Source: Poriferisodalis sp965221945 (GTDB lineage Bacteria > Actinomycetota > Acidimicrobiia > Acidimicrobiales > Poriferisodalaceae). From it: a stretch of DNA of 64,000 nt. The translations under genes and the position numbers were made by a program. The notes under the pieces are model-generated. The model made no database searches. It was not told where the DNA came from and was given only the letters and a program-made list of their open reading frames with translations. Numbering within the stretch: position 1 is the first letter of the stretch; each line of letters begins with the position of its first letter. Shown in pieces: positions 26,839 to 36,514 of the stretch. The stretch is from assembly GCF_965221945.1 (NCBI RefSeq), contig NZ_OZ244925.1, forward strand, positions 3,720,001 to 3,784,000. Direction: 5' to 3'.

Positions 26839-28413
26839 ATGGAACAGGGTCCCGACAGCCGACCCGAATCCGACGACCCGACGCGGGATCCCCAGCCCGA
26901 TGCTGAGCCGGCAGCCGAGACGCAGGATGGGTCGTCCCGAGGTATGTCGGTGCGAGAGCCGCTGGCGCGGCCGGGATGCCTGCTGGCAGGAATTGCCGGC
27001 GCGGTAGGCGCGCTGGCGGGAGCGCTGATCGCGGGACTGATCCTGCTGGTGGCATTGAGCGGCGACGACTCGGATGTCGCCAGGCCGACCGACACAGTCA
27101 CGGTGGCCGAGACGCAGGCCGGTTCGGCGTCGCCGGCTGCCGCTGACACGTCCGAGATGTCTGAGCCGACCAGCACCACACGGGACGAGACGGCTCCCGA
27201 GTCGACCAGTCCTGATTCGGCCGCCGCCGATGACGAGCCGGTGAGCGACAGCGCTCCTGTCTTGGGGGACGATGCCTACCCGTTGCTTGAACCCACTGTC
27301 GTCGCTGAGTACTGGGCGCGGCTGCTCACCGGTGAGGAGATCGTGCCAGGCTCGCCGTTGGGAAGCCGCATCGAAGGCATCAACATCAAGGCCGTTCTCG
27401 AGGCGGTCCAGGAATCGGTCGTCATCGTGAAGGTCACAACCGATGAGGGCGACGTCACAGGCTCCGGCTTCATCGTGACCCCGCAGGGGCGCATCGTCAC
27501 CAACGCCCACGTGGTCGAGAACGCGAACAGGGTGGACGTGCGGTTCTTCGGGGGCGAGCTGGTGCCTGCTCGGGTCATGGTCACCGATCCCGCGCGGGAT
27601 CTCGCGGTGCTTCAAGTCGACCGGGACGGCCTGCCGACGGTGCGGCTCGGCTCCACTGACGGTGTGGAAGTCGGCGACGAGGTGATTGCCATCGGCAATG
27701 CCCTCGACATCATCGGCGAGCCGACCGTCACGTCGGGAATCGTGTCGGGCCTCAACCGCTACATCGAATTCGAGGACGGGAAGCGGTTGGTGCGTCTGAT
27801 CCAGACCGACGCTGCCATCAACCCCGGCAACTCAGGTGGACCGCTCGTCAACGCCGCCGGAGAAGTCATCGGGGTCAATACGGCGATTGCCCGGAGGCTC
27901 TCCGCAGGCATCGGACTCGCCGAGGGCATCGGATACGCCATCTCGATCGATCATGCTCGACCGATCATCGACCTGCTGCTCGAGGGCGTGGTGCAGGCCA
28001 AGGCCTACCTCGGCGTGCGCATCATCTCGGTCGAGGACTGGATCAACCGGGACGACCCGCCCGATGCCGACGACTCGGAACCGGATGGCGGGATCGGCGA
28101 TTTGGGTCCGGAGACGGTGGAGCCGGGACCCGACCCCGACGACGAACTCGCCGATATCGAGGTTGCGCCCCAGGTCACGTACGGGGCGCTCGTCGTCGGC
28201 ATCGACCCTGGCGAAGCTGCCGATCGGGCGGGTATCGAGCCGGGCGAGGTGATCGTCGAGTTCGAAGGCGAGACGATCCGGACGAGCAACGACCTGGTGG
28301 TGGAGATCTTGGCGCGGCTGCCGGGGGATCGGGTCGACATGGGCGTGATCGGCCTCGACGGGAAGCTGCGGTCGGTCGAGCTGGAACTGGGTTCCTTCGA
28401 GTCAGAGGAGTAG
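26839..28413 (+). CDS. Membrane-anchored HtrA-like serine protease with PDZ domain
   Basis: 524 residues. A charged cytoplasmic tail, one membrane helix (about 48-73, GIAGAVGALAGALIAGLILL) and an acidic, Thr/Ser-rich linker precede the protease domain. The catalytic triad is visible: His224 in VTNAHVVE, Asp254 in DPARDLAVLQ and Ser332 in INPGNSGGPLV. The C-terminal PDZ domain (GIDPGEAADRAGIEPGEVI) is interrupted near residues 400-440 by an acidic insert, which might regulate access. It probably performs envelope protein quality control outside the membrane. Confidence 0.88.
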   Translation: MEQGPDSRPESDDPTRDPQPDAEPAAETQDGSSRGMSVREPLARPGCLLAGIAGAVGALAGALIAGLILLVALSGDDSDVARPTDTVTVAETQAGSASPAAADTSEMSEPTSTTRDETAPESTSPDSAAADDEPVSDSAPVLGDDAYPLLEPTVVAEYWARLLTGEEIVPGSPLGSRIEGINIKAVLEAVQESVVIVKVTTDEGDVTGSGFIVTPQGRIVTNAHVVENANRVDVRFFGGELVPARVMVTDPARDLAVLQVDRDGLPTVRLGSTDGVEVGDEVIAIGNALDIIGEPTVTSGIVSGLNRYIEFEDGKRLVRLIQTDAAINPGNSGGPLVNAAGEVIGVNTAIARRLSAGIGLAEGIGYAISIDHARPIIDLLLEGVVQAKAYLGVRIISVEDWINRDDPPDADDSEPDGGIGDLGPETVEPGPDPDDELADIEVAPQVTYGALVVGIDPGEAADRAGIEPGEVIVEFEGETIRTSNDLVVEILARLPGDRVDMGVIGLDGKLRSVELELGSFESEE

Positions 28414-28501
28414 ATGCTCCGGCCGGCGTGGGCCGCTGGGTAGCTCAGCGCGTCTCGCACGTGTTCGCGATACTTCGGGCCACGACCAACAAGGGAGCGT
28501 C

Positions 28502-29332
28502 ATGACAGATCGAGTCTTCGATACCGGAACCGACGACATCGGGGTCGAGATCGCCGACGGCGTGATGACCATCACGCTGAACCGTCCCGAACGCCGCAAT
28601 GCGATGTCCACCCCGATGATGGACGGACTGATCGCTGCGATCGCCGACGCCGAGGTGGCCTCCGATGTGGGCGCGCTGGTGCTGACCGGGGCCGGCGGGG
28701 CCTTCTGTGCCGGCGGTGACGTGAAGGGCATGGCCGCTGCTGGCGGCGAGGGTGGTGCCAGCCCGCTGCAGTACGACGCCCGGGTGCACAATCAGCGGCG
28801 CAGCCAGCGCGACACCTCCGGGAAGCTGTACGAGATGCCCAAGCCGACGATCGCAGCGCTGCCCGGTGCGGCAGCCGGTGCGGGCCTGTCGATGGCACTC
28901 TCGTGCGACCTGCGCTACGCCGCCCCCAATGCGGTCATGACGACCGCCTTCGCCCGGGTGGGCTTCAGCGGCGACTACGGCGGCACGTGGTTCATGTCAC
29001 GCCTCATCGGCTCGGCCAAGGCGCGCGAGCTGTACTTCCTGTCGGACCGGGTCGATATGGACCAAGCGATGTCGTTGGGCTTGGTGAACGGCGTGTTCAC
29101 CGCCGAGAGCTTGATGGACGAGGTCGGCGCCATCGCTCGGCGGCTGGCCAACGGACCCACGGTGGCCTACCGGTACATGAAGGAGAACCTGAACCGGGCC
29201 GTCCACGGCGACATGGGCGAGTGCCTGGACATGGAAGCCGCGCACCATATCCACACCGGTCAGACCGACGACCACAAGGAAGCGGCGCAAGCCTTCGTGG
29301 ACAAGCGCGAGCCGGTCTTCCACGGCCGGTAA
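28502..29332 (+). CDS. Enoyl-CoA hydratase/isomerase family protein
   Basis: 276 residues of the crotonase fold with NRPERRNAMS, the oxyanion-hole regions GAFCAGGDVKGM and AAAGAGLSMALSCDLRYA, and a C-terminal trimerisation helix. The two glutamates used by classical hydratases are not where expected: the first site reads GLSMALSCD and the second VGFSGDYGG with Asp. It may be an isomerase, thioesterase-like or other crotonase rather than a true hydratase. AAGGGAG stands 6 nt before ATG. It is a separate unit from the protease. Confidence 0.83.
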   Translation: MTDRVFDTGTDDIGVEIADGVMTITLNRPERRNAMSTPMMDGLIAAIADAEVASDVGALVLTGAGGAFCAGGDVKGMAAAGGEGGASPLQYDARVHNQRRSQRDTSGKLYEMPKPTIAALPGAAAGAGLSMALSCDLRYAAPNAVMTTAFARVGFSGDYGGTWFMSRLIGSAKARELYFLSDRVDMDQAMSLGLVNGVFTAESLMDEVGAIARRLANGPTVAYRYMKENLNRAVHGDMGECLDMEAAHHIHTGQTDDHKEAAQAFVDKREPVFHGR

Positions 29333-29401
29333 CGGTCTCGCCTGCCCGCGCTTCTTCTAAGAACAGTTCGATTTCTGCGAATGGCGGCATGGGCTGAGCC
29401 C

Positions 29402-29407
29402 TACGAT
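29402..29407 (+). promoter_or_regulatory. -10 box of the MFS gene
   Basis: TACGAT lies 7 nt before ATG 29415, which supports that start over GTG 29409 and implies a leaderless mRNA. Confidence 0.5.
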
Positions 29408-29414
29408 TGTGCGG

Positions 29415-30995
29415 ATGCGGAACGAGGTCGACCCGGGTCAGGTCGACCTGACGCGGGTGCGACGCGTTCCACGCGTCGCGACGGCTGCGGCGACCATTGA
29501 GCGTCGTGATGGAGCTGATGCCGGCGATCTCCAAGACCGCAATCGCTCGATCTCGCCGCCCCGAACGGCACCAGCTGATGCTCTTGTTCCGCCGGGTCGA
29601 CCCCGAGCCCGTGAAGCGGTGTCGGGTCGGGCCTGGCGGGCGCTCACCGTGGCGTCGCTGGGCACGGTGCTCGTCGGGTTTAACAGCACGGCAACGAACA
29701 TCGCGCTGAATGCAATTCAGGAGAGCTACGCCGGTGCCACCGCGGCAGACGTGGGGTGGGGCATCGCCGGCTACATGATCGGTACGGCCGCGTTCTTGCC
29801 GCTGGCAGGCCGCCTGGCTGACCGCATCGGGCGCAAGCTGATCTTCCAAACGGGGCTGGTGCTGTTCGCACTGTCGGCTGTCGCATCGGCGCTGGCGCCC
29901 ACCGTATGGACGCTCAATCTGGCCCGGGTGCTGCAAGCCGTGGGCGGCGCCGCGATCCTGCCGGCCTCCCTCAGCTTGGTGTTGCCGCTGTTTCCTGCGT
30001 CACGACGCACTACCGCTGTCGGTCTGTGGTCCGCTGCGGGTCCGCTGGCTGCCGGCATTGCTCCGGGGGTTGCTGCGGTCCTGTTGGGGGTAGCCGGTTG
30101 GCGGGTCGTGTACTTCGTGAGTGCTCCCGTCGCTGCGCTGATGTTCCTGGTGGCGTGGCGGATCCTCAAGGAACTGCCGACGCCCGAAATTTCTCACCGG
30201 CTCGACGTCACCGGAGCGGCAGCGGGGACGGTGGGGCTTGCCGCGCTGGTCACGGCAATCATGCAGGGCAGCCGCGTCTGGGGTTGGACGTCACCGGTCA
30301 CGCTCGTCGTGGCGGCCGTTGGGCTGGGCGCGTTCGCCTGGTTCGTCAAGAACTCGCTGCGCCATCCGGAGCCGCTGCTGAATCTGCACCTGCTGCGTCG
30401 ACGCGGCGTGTGGGTGACGCAGTTGTCCAACTTCTTGGTGGGCGTCTCGTCGCAGGCGATCTGGCTGATCTGGCCGCTGTTCATGTTCAACTTCTGGGAC
30501 TACTCCGAGAACCAAGTCGGACTCGGCGTCACGGTCGGGCCCATCGTGGCGGGCGCGTCCACGGTGTTCTTCAGCCGGCTGGGCGAACGATGGAGCGCAA
30601 TAACGCTGTGCCGCACCGGTGCGGCCATACAGATCCTGGCCATCGGGTGGCAGGTGCTTCGGCTGGGCACCGAAGCCGATTATCTCCGTGAGATGGCGCC
30701 CACCATTGCGCTGTTCGGGTTGGGCTGGGGTATGTGTGTACCGCTGCTCAACAGCGTGGCGTTGGCCTGGGTGGACGAGTCGTACTTCGGCGAGATCAGC
30801 GGACTGTTCAACACGCTGCGGTATGCGGCTTCGGCGATCGGCATAGCGGGCCTGTTCGCGCTGCTGAAGGATGCATCCGGCGAGGGCGCGCTGGTCTATT
30901 ACCAGCATGTGCTGGCGTTCTTCCTGGTGTTTGCGATTGCGGCATTCCTGTCGCTGTGGATTCCCATCGGACGACCGGACCGCACGCACAGCTAA
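29415..30995 (+). CDS. MFS drug exporter, DHA2 (14-helix) type
   Basis: 526 residues. After a ~70-residue charged N-terminal tail come 13-14 hydrophobic helices. The MFS motif A loop appears as GRLADRIGRKL, and the helix 5 antiporter-type region PASLSLVLPLFP ... GPLAAGIAPGVAAVL follows. Such EmrB/QacA-like proteins export drugs, lipids or metabolites using the proton gradient. The long N-terminal tail is unusual, and a later start cannot be excluded, but the promoter box supports ATG 29415. No regulator is adjacent. Confidence 0.85.
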   Translation: MRNEVDPGQVDLTRVRRVPRVATAAATIERRDGADAGDLQDRNRSISPPRTAPADALVPPGRPRAREAVSGRAWRALTVASLGTVLVGFNSTATNIALNAIQESYAGATAADVGWGIAGYMIGTAAFLPLAGRLADRIGRKLIFQTGLVLFALSAVASALAPTVWTLNLARVLQAVGGAAILPASLSLVLPLFPASRRTTAVGLWSAAGPLAAGIAPGVAAVLLGVAGWRVVYFVSAPVAALMFLVAWRILKELPTPEISHRLDVTGAAAGTVGLAALVTAIMQGSRVWGWTSPVTLVVAAVGLGAFAWFVKNSLRHPEPLLNLHLLRRRGVWVTQLSNFLVGVSSQAIWLIWPLFMFNFWDYSENQVGLGVTVGPIVAGASTVFFSRLGERWSAITLCRTGAAIQILAIGWQVLRLGTEADYLREMAPTIALFGLGWGMCVPLLNSVALAWVDESYFGEISGLFNTLRYAASAIGIAGLFALLKDASGEGALVYYQHVLAFFLVFAIAAFLSLWIPIGRPDRTHS

Positions 30996-31049
30996 CGATC
31001 AGAAAATGCGAATGGTGCCCTGCAATCGTGTATGGCACGCTGATCACCA

Positions 31050-31556
<507 letters not shown>

Positions 31557-31632
31557 CCATTCTTCGCTCCTGACTATGAGACAGCGCGATTGGCTCCTAC
31601 GGTGTTGACATGATCAAGAGTGAGACCGAGCG

Positions 31633-32514
31633 ATGAGGCAGTTGCTGAACAGGTTTATTCCCCGGACCACAGGCGGCTGCTGGGCTGCTGCTGCCGGCAC
31701 TGCGGTGTTAGCCGCGCTGGCCTTCTACCTGGCCTTCTTCGTGTTTGGCTTCCACCTGATCTTCGTAGACGAGGTGGTGGACGAAGAGGCCCCCGAGTTC
31801 GCCGGGGGCGATGCCGACATCGACGAGTTGATCAGCGAGGCGCGGGGCGACGACACTGACGCAGCCGCCGCTGACGACGAGCGCGCCGCGGTCGACCAGC
31901 GGATCGCCGAGCTGGAATCAGAGATCGTCAGCGTGCGTGATGCCGCGATGGCGCAGGACACCGAAGAGGCCATGGAGGCCATGTACGAGCAGGTGGATGC
32001 GCTGCAGGCCGAGCTAGCGGAGTTGGAGGCCGAGCGTGAGCGGCTGATGACCCCGACTGAAGTCGAGCAGGCTGCCGAAGCCGAGAAGCAGGTCACCGAG
32101 CACTCGATGTCGGTAGCCGAGCACATGCTTGATGAACCCGAAATGGCCGAAATGGCCGATGACGGCGGCGTGCGGGTGACCTCAGTGGGCACGTTCGGAG
32201 CCCGGTCGCATCCCGCCTCCGGCGTTGCGGTGGTGATCACCGACGGCACCCAGACGTTCCTGCGCTTCGACGACGACTTCGCCACCGACAACGGTCCCGA
32301 TCTCAACGTGTACCTGACAGCAGCGGGCCCCGACGCCTCGGTCGGCGATCTCGCAGCCGATTTCGTCGACCTGGGCGACCTCAAGGGCAACATCGGCGCA
32401 CAGAACTACGAGATCCCCGCCGATGTAGACCTCGACCGCTACAGCACTGTGGCCATCTGGTGCGTCCGCTTCAGCGTCGTGTTCGGCACGGCCGAATTGG
32501 AGCCGATGGGCTGA
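31633..32514 (+). CDS. Membrane-anchored coiled-coil protein with DM13 domain
   Basis: 293 residues. One membrane helix (about 17-45, ending FFVFGFHLIFV) is followed by an acidic coiled-coil region (about 60-165, many Glu/Ala heptads such as EQVDALQAELAELEAERERL). The C-terminal third matches the DM13 domain: VGTFGARSHPASGVAVV, LRFDDDFATDNGPDLNVYL and the conserved Cys in VAIWCVRFSVVFGTA. DM13 is predicted to take part in electron transfer or protein hydroxylation outside the cell. It shares orientation with dsbB 76 nt upstream. Confidence 0.8.
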   Translation: MRQLLNRFIPRTTGGCWAAAAGTAVLAALAFYLAFFVFGFHLIFVDEVVDEEAPEFAGGDADIDELISEARGDDTDAAAADDERAAVDQRIAELESEIVSVRDAAMAQDTEEAMEAMYEQVDALQAELAELEAERERLMTPTEVEQAAEAEKQVTEHSMSVAEHMLDEPEMAEMADDGGVRVTSVGTFGARSHPASGVAVVITDGTQTFLRFDDDFATDNGPDLNVYLTAAGPDASVGDLAADFVDLGDLKGNIGAQNYEIPADVDLDRYSTVAIWCVRFSVVFGTAELEPMG

Positions 32515-32520
32515 GTCGAG

Positions 32521-32538
32521 CGGGCGCGATGGCGCCCG
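32521..32538. terminator. Hairpin between convergent genes
   Basis: CGGGCGC-GATG-GCGCCCG, a perfect 7-bp stem with a 4-nt loop, sits in the 27-nt gap between the DM13 gene and the converging oxidoreductase gene. No T-tract follows, but the position suits a bidirectional terminator. Confidence 0.5.
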
Positions 32539-32541
32539 TGT

Positions 32542-33576
32542 TCAGGCTGAGTTGCCGGCTGTCGGAATGGCTTGGATGTCCTGGATCACATCGGGCGGCA
32601 GATCGGCGCCGATGTCCATGGCGACGCTGGCGTTGACCTCGTCGACAAGTCCGTCGAAATGCTCCGCAATGGCGCCGGCGATCTCGTCGTGGCGGCCGAC
32701 GGCGGCGAACAGCCGCACGACGTCGTCGTCGATGCAGCCGGCCATTTCGCCCCAGCCGTCGTTGCGTGAGAGATGGTTGAGCTTCTCGCCGAGCTCGCTC
32801 AGGTCGTGCTGTTCGAGCACTGGCCAGTACGCCCGGGTGCTGCCGTAGAAGCCGATCCGGTAGCGGACCCACTCGACCATGCGTTCGACGGTCTCGTCGT
32901 CGGGCCCGGTGCAGATGAACCCGCCGCCGGTCACCCAGAAGTTGCTGCGGCTGCTCCCGGCCCGATCGAGCCCGGTCTGCAGCTGCGGCATGACATGTTC
33001 CCGCAGGTAGTCGGGCGTGCAGAAACCGTGCAGGCGGACCCCGTCACAGTGCTGCCCGGCCACCCGCAGCATGGCCGGCCCGACCGCAGCGATCATGATC
33101 GGCGGCGCCGGGCCGTCAAGCGGCTCGGGCGTGAAGTTCGGCGTCATGAGCGAGAAGCGGTAGTGCTCGCCCTCGTAGCTGAGCCGTTCGCCCGTGGCCC
33201 ACGTGTGCCAGATGGCTCGCAGCGCCTGCACGTACTCGGCCATCCGTGGAGCCGGCGCCGACCACGGCACGCTGAACCGCCGCTCGTTGTGCCCCTTGAC
33301 CTGGCTGCCGATGCCCAGCACGAACCGCCCATTCGAAGCCGCCTGGAGGTCCCATGCGGTCGACGCCGTCACCATCGGACTGCGCGGGAAGCTGATGGCC
33401 ACGCTGGTCGACAGCCGCACCCGCTCGCTGTGCACCGCAGCGATGCCAAGCGGGATGAACGGCTCGTGCCGATTCTCCATGGTGACAACGCAGTCGTAAC
33501 CGTCGGCCTCGATCCGCCGCACCTCGTCTGGCACATCTCGCAGGTTGTGCTGAGGCAATGTCGCGCTGACGTCCAT
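32542..33576 (-). CDS. LLM-class F420-dependent oxidoreductase
   Basis: 344 residues of the luciferase-like fold, a TIM barrel that uses reduced F420 or flavin. Motifs include DGYDCVVTMENRHEPFIPLG, RVRLSTSVAISFPRSPMVTA and NGRFVLGIGSQVKGHNERRF, which match the TIGR03617 type found in F420-producing actinobacteria. ATG 33576 is preferred because GGGAG lies 6 nt upstream; a longer frame starts at 33627. Substrate is unknown. It converges on the DM13 gene across a hairpin. Confidence 0.83.
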   Translation of the reverse strand: MDVSATLPQHNLRDVPDEVRRIEADGYDCVVTMENRHEPFIPLGIAAVHSERVRLSTSVAISFPRSPMVTASTAWDLQAASNGRFVLGIGSQVKGHNERRFSVPWSAPAPRMAEYVQALRAIWHTWATGERLSYEGEHYRFSLMTPNFTPEPLDGPAPPIMIAAVGPAMLRVAGQHCDGVRLHGFCTPDYLREHVMPQLQTGLDRAGSSRSNFWVTGGGFICTGPDDETVERMVEWVRYRIGFYGSTRAYWPVLEQHDLSELGEKLNHLSRNDGWGEMAGCIDDDVVRLFAAVGRHDEIAGAIAEHFDGLVDEVNASVAMDIGADLPPDVIQDIQAIPTAGNSA

Positions 33577-33773
33577 GGTGCACTCCCGTCTTCCAGCGAG
33601 CCGAGTCGCCAAGCCATATTGCTGCATCCGCCCGGCGGCCGCTGTCGGCGCCGCAACTCCACGCCGAGCCCACGTTGATGTGGCCGCCCAGTACGGGCTG
33701 TCGCGGTCGTGGGTGACCAGGCTGGTGATGCCGGCTTATAGGGCCCAAGCAGACCGCGGGGACGATCCGCCCG

Positions 33774-35936
33774 CTACGACGGGACCTGCTGTGGCACTGT
33801 CAGGGTGAGATCGTGCGAGAGCGCCAATCCCGCTGCGGTGCACACCTGAGTCTGGGAACGGGCTTGCCCGTCGCTCGACGTGGCGCACTCGGTTGCAGCC
33901 CGCAGCAACAGCGTGACATCGCCAGTGCCGCTCGGCTTGACGTGGATCTCCCACAGGTCATTGCGCCCATCGACGCGCTTGAACTTGAGGGCACTGCCGT
34001 TGGTCACTTCCAGCAAGTCGTCACGCAGCCTGCGGTAGCTGACAGCGATCGGCTCGCTGAACTGCGCACGCACGGTGAACTCGCGGCTGCCATCGTGCGC
34101 GTGAGGAACCGTCGACGCGACGAACTCCGCAGTCAGCGCCGGGTCGTCGTTGCCGTCATCGCCGCCGTTGTCGTTGCCGCTGCCATCGTGCGACGGCGGG
34201 ACCGTCGACGCGACGGGCTCCGCAGTCAGCTCTGGCATGTTGTAGGCGTAGATGCGGCCATCTGAGTTGTCGGCTACCCACATAATGCTGCCGTTGGACC
34301 AGATCCCCTTGGGACTGTCATTGCCCGCTGCAAGCAACCCGTCGAGGTCCAAGTCGGCCTTGCGGTCGCCCGTGTGCAGGCCGTAGGCGTAGATCTTGGC
34401 ATCGTGGTCGTCGCTCACCCACATGACCGTGCCGTCGGACCACAGAGCAGCAGCCCGGCCGTTGCCAGCCGAGCCCAGCCCGGTGATGTCCTGGCTGTAC
34501 CTCCGAGCGCCGGTATGCAGGTCGTACGCGTAGATCATGTCGTCGCTGTGGTCGGCCACCCACATCGTCACCCCGTCGGACCACAGGCCCTTGGGGTGGT
34601 TGTTGTGCGCACTGTCCAGTGAGTCGATGTCGCGGCCCGCCACACGGGCGCCCGTGTGCAGGTCATAGGCGTAGATCTGGTCGTCGTTGTCGTCGCTCAC
34701 CCACATGATCGCGCCGTCGGACCACACGCCGTTCGCGTGGTGATTGCCCGCCGAGCCCGGCGCGCTGATGTCCTTGGAGGCGTCGCGGGTCATGTCGGCC
34801 AGGCTGTAGGCGTAGACGTAACCGTCCAGGTTGGTGACCCACATCGTCACACCGTCAGACCAGATCGCCCGGGCAGTTGAGTTGCCTGAGGCAAGCAACT
34901 TGTAGTCCGGCAGCACACCCCACTCGGACGTCGCCGGGTCGACAGTGACCGTGTTGGTCTCGTCGCCGTTGCCGCCGTCGTCGCCACCGCTGCCGCCGCC
35001 GTCGTCGTCATCATCGCCGTCATCGCCGGCGGGCGTGTCATCCGCCTCAGCGACGGTGAACTCGTAGCGGTACAGCGCCCCGGGCTCGAACTCGTCTGTC
35101 AAGATGAATACGGCGCTTCCCGGTTTGCAGGCCACGATCCACAGCGACTGGTCGATCGCGCGACGCCATCCGGAGGTGTCGTCTTGTTGCGCCGCGCACG
35201 CCTGGGCAGGATCGACCGACGGCGGCTCGGTGGCGCTGTAGGGCTGCGCGTGCGATGCGAACTGGCCCGGCTGGGCGGCGTTGATATAGACGTAGGCGTG
35301 CCCGAACATCGACAGCAGAACATCGCTGCGAACGATTATCCGCTGCCACTCGCCGTGCACGCGCATGTCCAACGAGCGCGGATCGGGATCGAGCCATGCG
35401 TCGGGCTTAGGCCGGGGAGGCGGGCCTGGCGTCACCCCTGCTACCAGGTACCTCGAGACCACGAACGTGGTACTGCTGGACGCAAGCTGAACTTCGGGAT
35501 CTGACGGCGTGGCGCCTCGGCGGACCAGATTGATCTTGAGCACATAGGGTCCGCCCACCGGGCACTGCGCACTGATCGTGGCCGAGACAACGAAGTCGCC
35601 GTTGTGGGCCGTGTACTGAGTGTCTGCGCCGATGCCGCTGCCCTCGCATTCGTCCTTGTCGGTGCCGTAGCGCTGTACGTCGGCCCGGAACGTGACCGGA
35701 CTGTCGGCCTCAAGATTGCTGACCGACACCGTCACGTCGATGGCGGTGTTCGCTGGCACGGCACGGCCCGGTGACAGTTCCACCGACACCGTCGCCGCGG
35801 ATTGTGCGTTCGACACACTGGGGACGCCAAGCCACAGCGCGAGCAGCGCTGCCAAGAAGACCGCCACAGCGGCTGTTCCTCGAGCTGACCAGCCCTTGAT
35901 GCGGCGGGTGTCGCGTAGGCGGGATGTTGGATTCAT
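33774..35936 (-). CDS. Secreted protein with WSDG...MWV repeats
   Basis: 720 residues. A signal peptide is clear (AAVAVFLAALLALWLG, cleavage near NAQSAA). An Ig-like domain (about 45-160), a domain with two cysteines (CAAQQ, IVACKPGS) and a Gly/Asp-rich linker follow. From about 340 to 570 there are five ~45-residue repeats of the form WSDGxxMWVxxxxDxxIYAYxLxTG, likely a beta-propeller. A C-terminal domain (SREFTVRAQFSEPIAVSYR, ending LTLTVPQQVPS) resembles a secreted or surface-attachment module. Function unknown; a surface adhesion or sensing role is possible. Its ATG overlaps the end of the IS3 remnant frame (ATGA). Confidence 0.75.
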   Translation of the reverse strand: MNPTSRLRDTRRIKGWSARGTAAVAVFLAALLALWLGVPSVSNAQSAATVSVELSPGRAVPANTAIDVTVSVSNLEADSPVTFRADVQRYGTDKDECEGSGIGADTQYTAHNGDFVVSATISAQCPVGGPYVLKINLVRRGATPSDPEVQLASSSTTFVVSRYLVAGVTPGPPPRPKPDAWLDPDPRSLDMRVHGEWQRIIVRSDVLLSMFGHAYVYINAAQPGQFASHAQPYSATEPPSVDPAQACAAQQDDTSGWRRAIDQSLWIVACKPGSAVFILTDEFEPGALYRYEFTVAEADDTPAGDDGDDDDDGGGSGGDDGGNGDETNTVTVDPATSEWGVLPDYKLLASGNSTARAIWSDGVTMWVTNLDGYVYAYSLADMTRDASKDISAPGSAGNHHANGVWSDGAIMWVSDDNDDQIYAYDLHTGARVAGRDIDSLDSAHNNHPKGLWSDGVTMWVADHSDDMIYAYDLHTGARRYSQDITGLGSAGNGRAAALWSDGTVMWVSDDHDAKIYAYGLHTGDRKADLDLDGLLAAGNDSPKGIWSNGSIMWVADNSDGRIYAYNMPELTAEPVASTVPPSHDGSGNDNGGDDGNDDPALTAEFVASTVPHAHDGSREFTVRAQFSEPIAVSYRRLRDDLLEVTNGSALKFKRVDGRNDLWEIHVKPSGTGDVTLLLRAATECATSSDGQARSQTQVCTAAGLALSHDLTLTVPQQVPS

Positions 35937-36129
35937 GCCGCCGGTTGGCGTTGGTGTCGGGTTTCGATCTCGATGGGCGTCACCATGCCAAGCGACGTGT
36001 GCCGCGGCTGTCGGTTGTGCCTTATTTCGACGTATTTGAGGATTTCATGCGTCAGATCAACGCATTTGTGCCAGCGCTTGGGGTCCAGGCTGATGCTGCG
36101 GGATCTTGCGTAGCTACTCTCGATCGTCC
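35933..36129 (-). pseudogene. IS3-type transposase C-terminal remnant
   Basis: The open frame reads ...LDPKRWHKCVDLTHEILKY, then VEIRHNRQPRHTSLGMVTPIEIE, then a stop. The pattern YVExxHNRxxxHTSLGMxTP is the conserved end of the IS3-family integrase core. Only about 65 residues remain and no start exists. It lies between tRNA-Arg and the secreted repeat protein, whose ATG overlaps the remnant's TGA. Confidence 0.65.
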
Positions 36130-36190
36130 ATCAGGATTTCCTCTCGCGAGAAACCCTGACTCTCAACAACCTCCATCAGTTTCAGATCTG

Positions 36191-36263
36191 CGCCCTCGGC
36201 AGGACTCGAACCTGCGACGCACGGTTTAGGAAACCGACGCTCTATCCCCTGAGCTACGAGGGC
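36191..36263 (-). tRNA. tRNA-Arg (anticodon CCT)
   Basis: The reverse strand folds as a cloverleaf: acceptor GCCCTCG pairing with CGAGGGC, D-arm with AGCTCAGGGGATAGAGC, anticodon arm GGTTTCCTAAACC with CCT at positions 34-36, and T-arm GCAGGTTCGAGTCCTGC. The 3' CCA is not encoded. It reads rarer AGG codons. An IS3 remnant lies just beyond its 3' end, as is common at tRNA insertion sites. Confidence 0.93.
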
Positions 36264-36501
36264 GGGGTGTGTGCGGAATGTACTGCTGAGTCCAGTGCGA
36301 TTTGACCTGCGGAATCAAGTGTGCCGGTCCGGACCGTGCCTTGACGTCCCGTGCCGTGCGGTGACGGGGCGTGCCGTCGCCGCGGTGCGTCGGTGGTGCT
36401 CTCGTCGCTGCGGCTTTCCCGGTTTCGTCCTGGGTTCGTGTCGGGTTCGTCCCGGTGGCTCAAGCCATCGCTCCGCTGCCGACCCAGGTGTCCGATCGCT
36501 A

Positions 36502-36507
36502 TAGGCT
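36502..36507 (+). promoter_or_regulatory. -10 box of a small hypothetical gene
   Basis: TAGGCT is 7 nt before ATG 36515, the same arrangement as at several firm genes here. This is the main support for the 81-codon gene. Confidence 0.35.
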
Positions 36508-36514
36508 GGATTGC

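Noticed and set aside
24897..27179. A 760-codon open frame on the minus strand
   Set aside because: It lies opposite four firm genes (B12 subunit end, dehydrogenase, kinase, protease start), has low complexity and shows no domain. It is a high-GC antisense frame.
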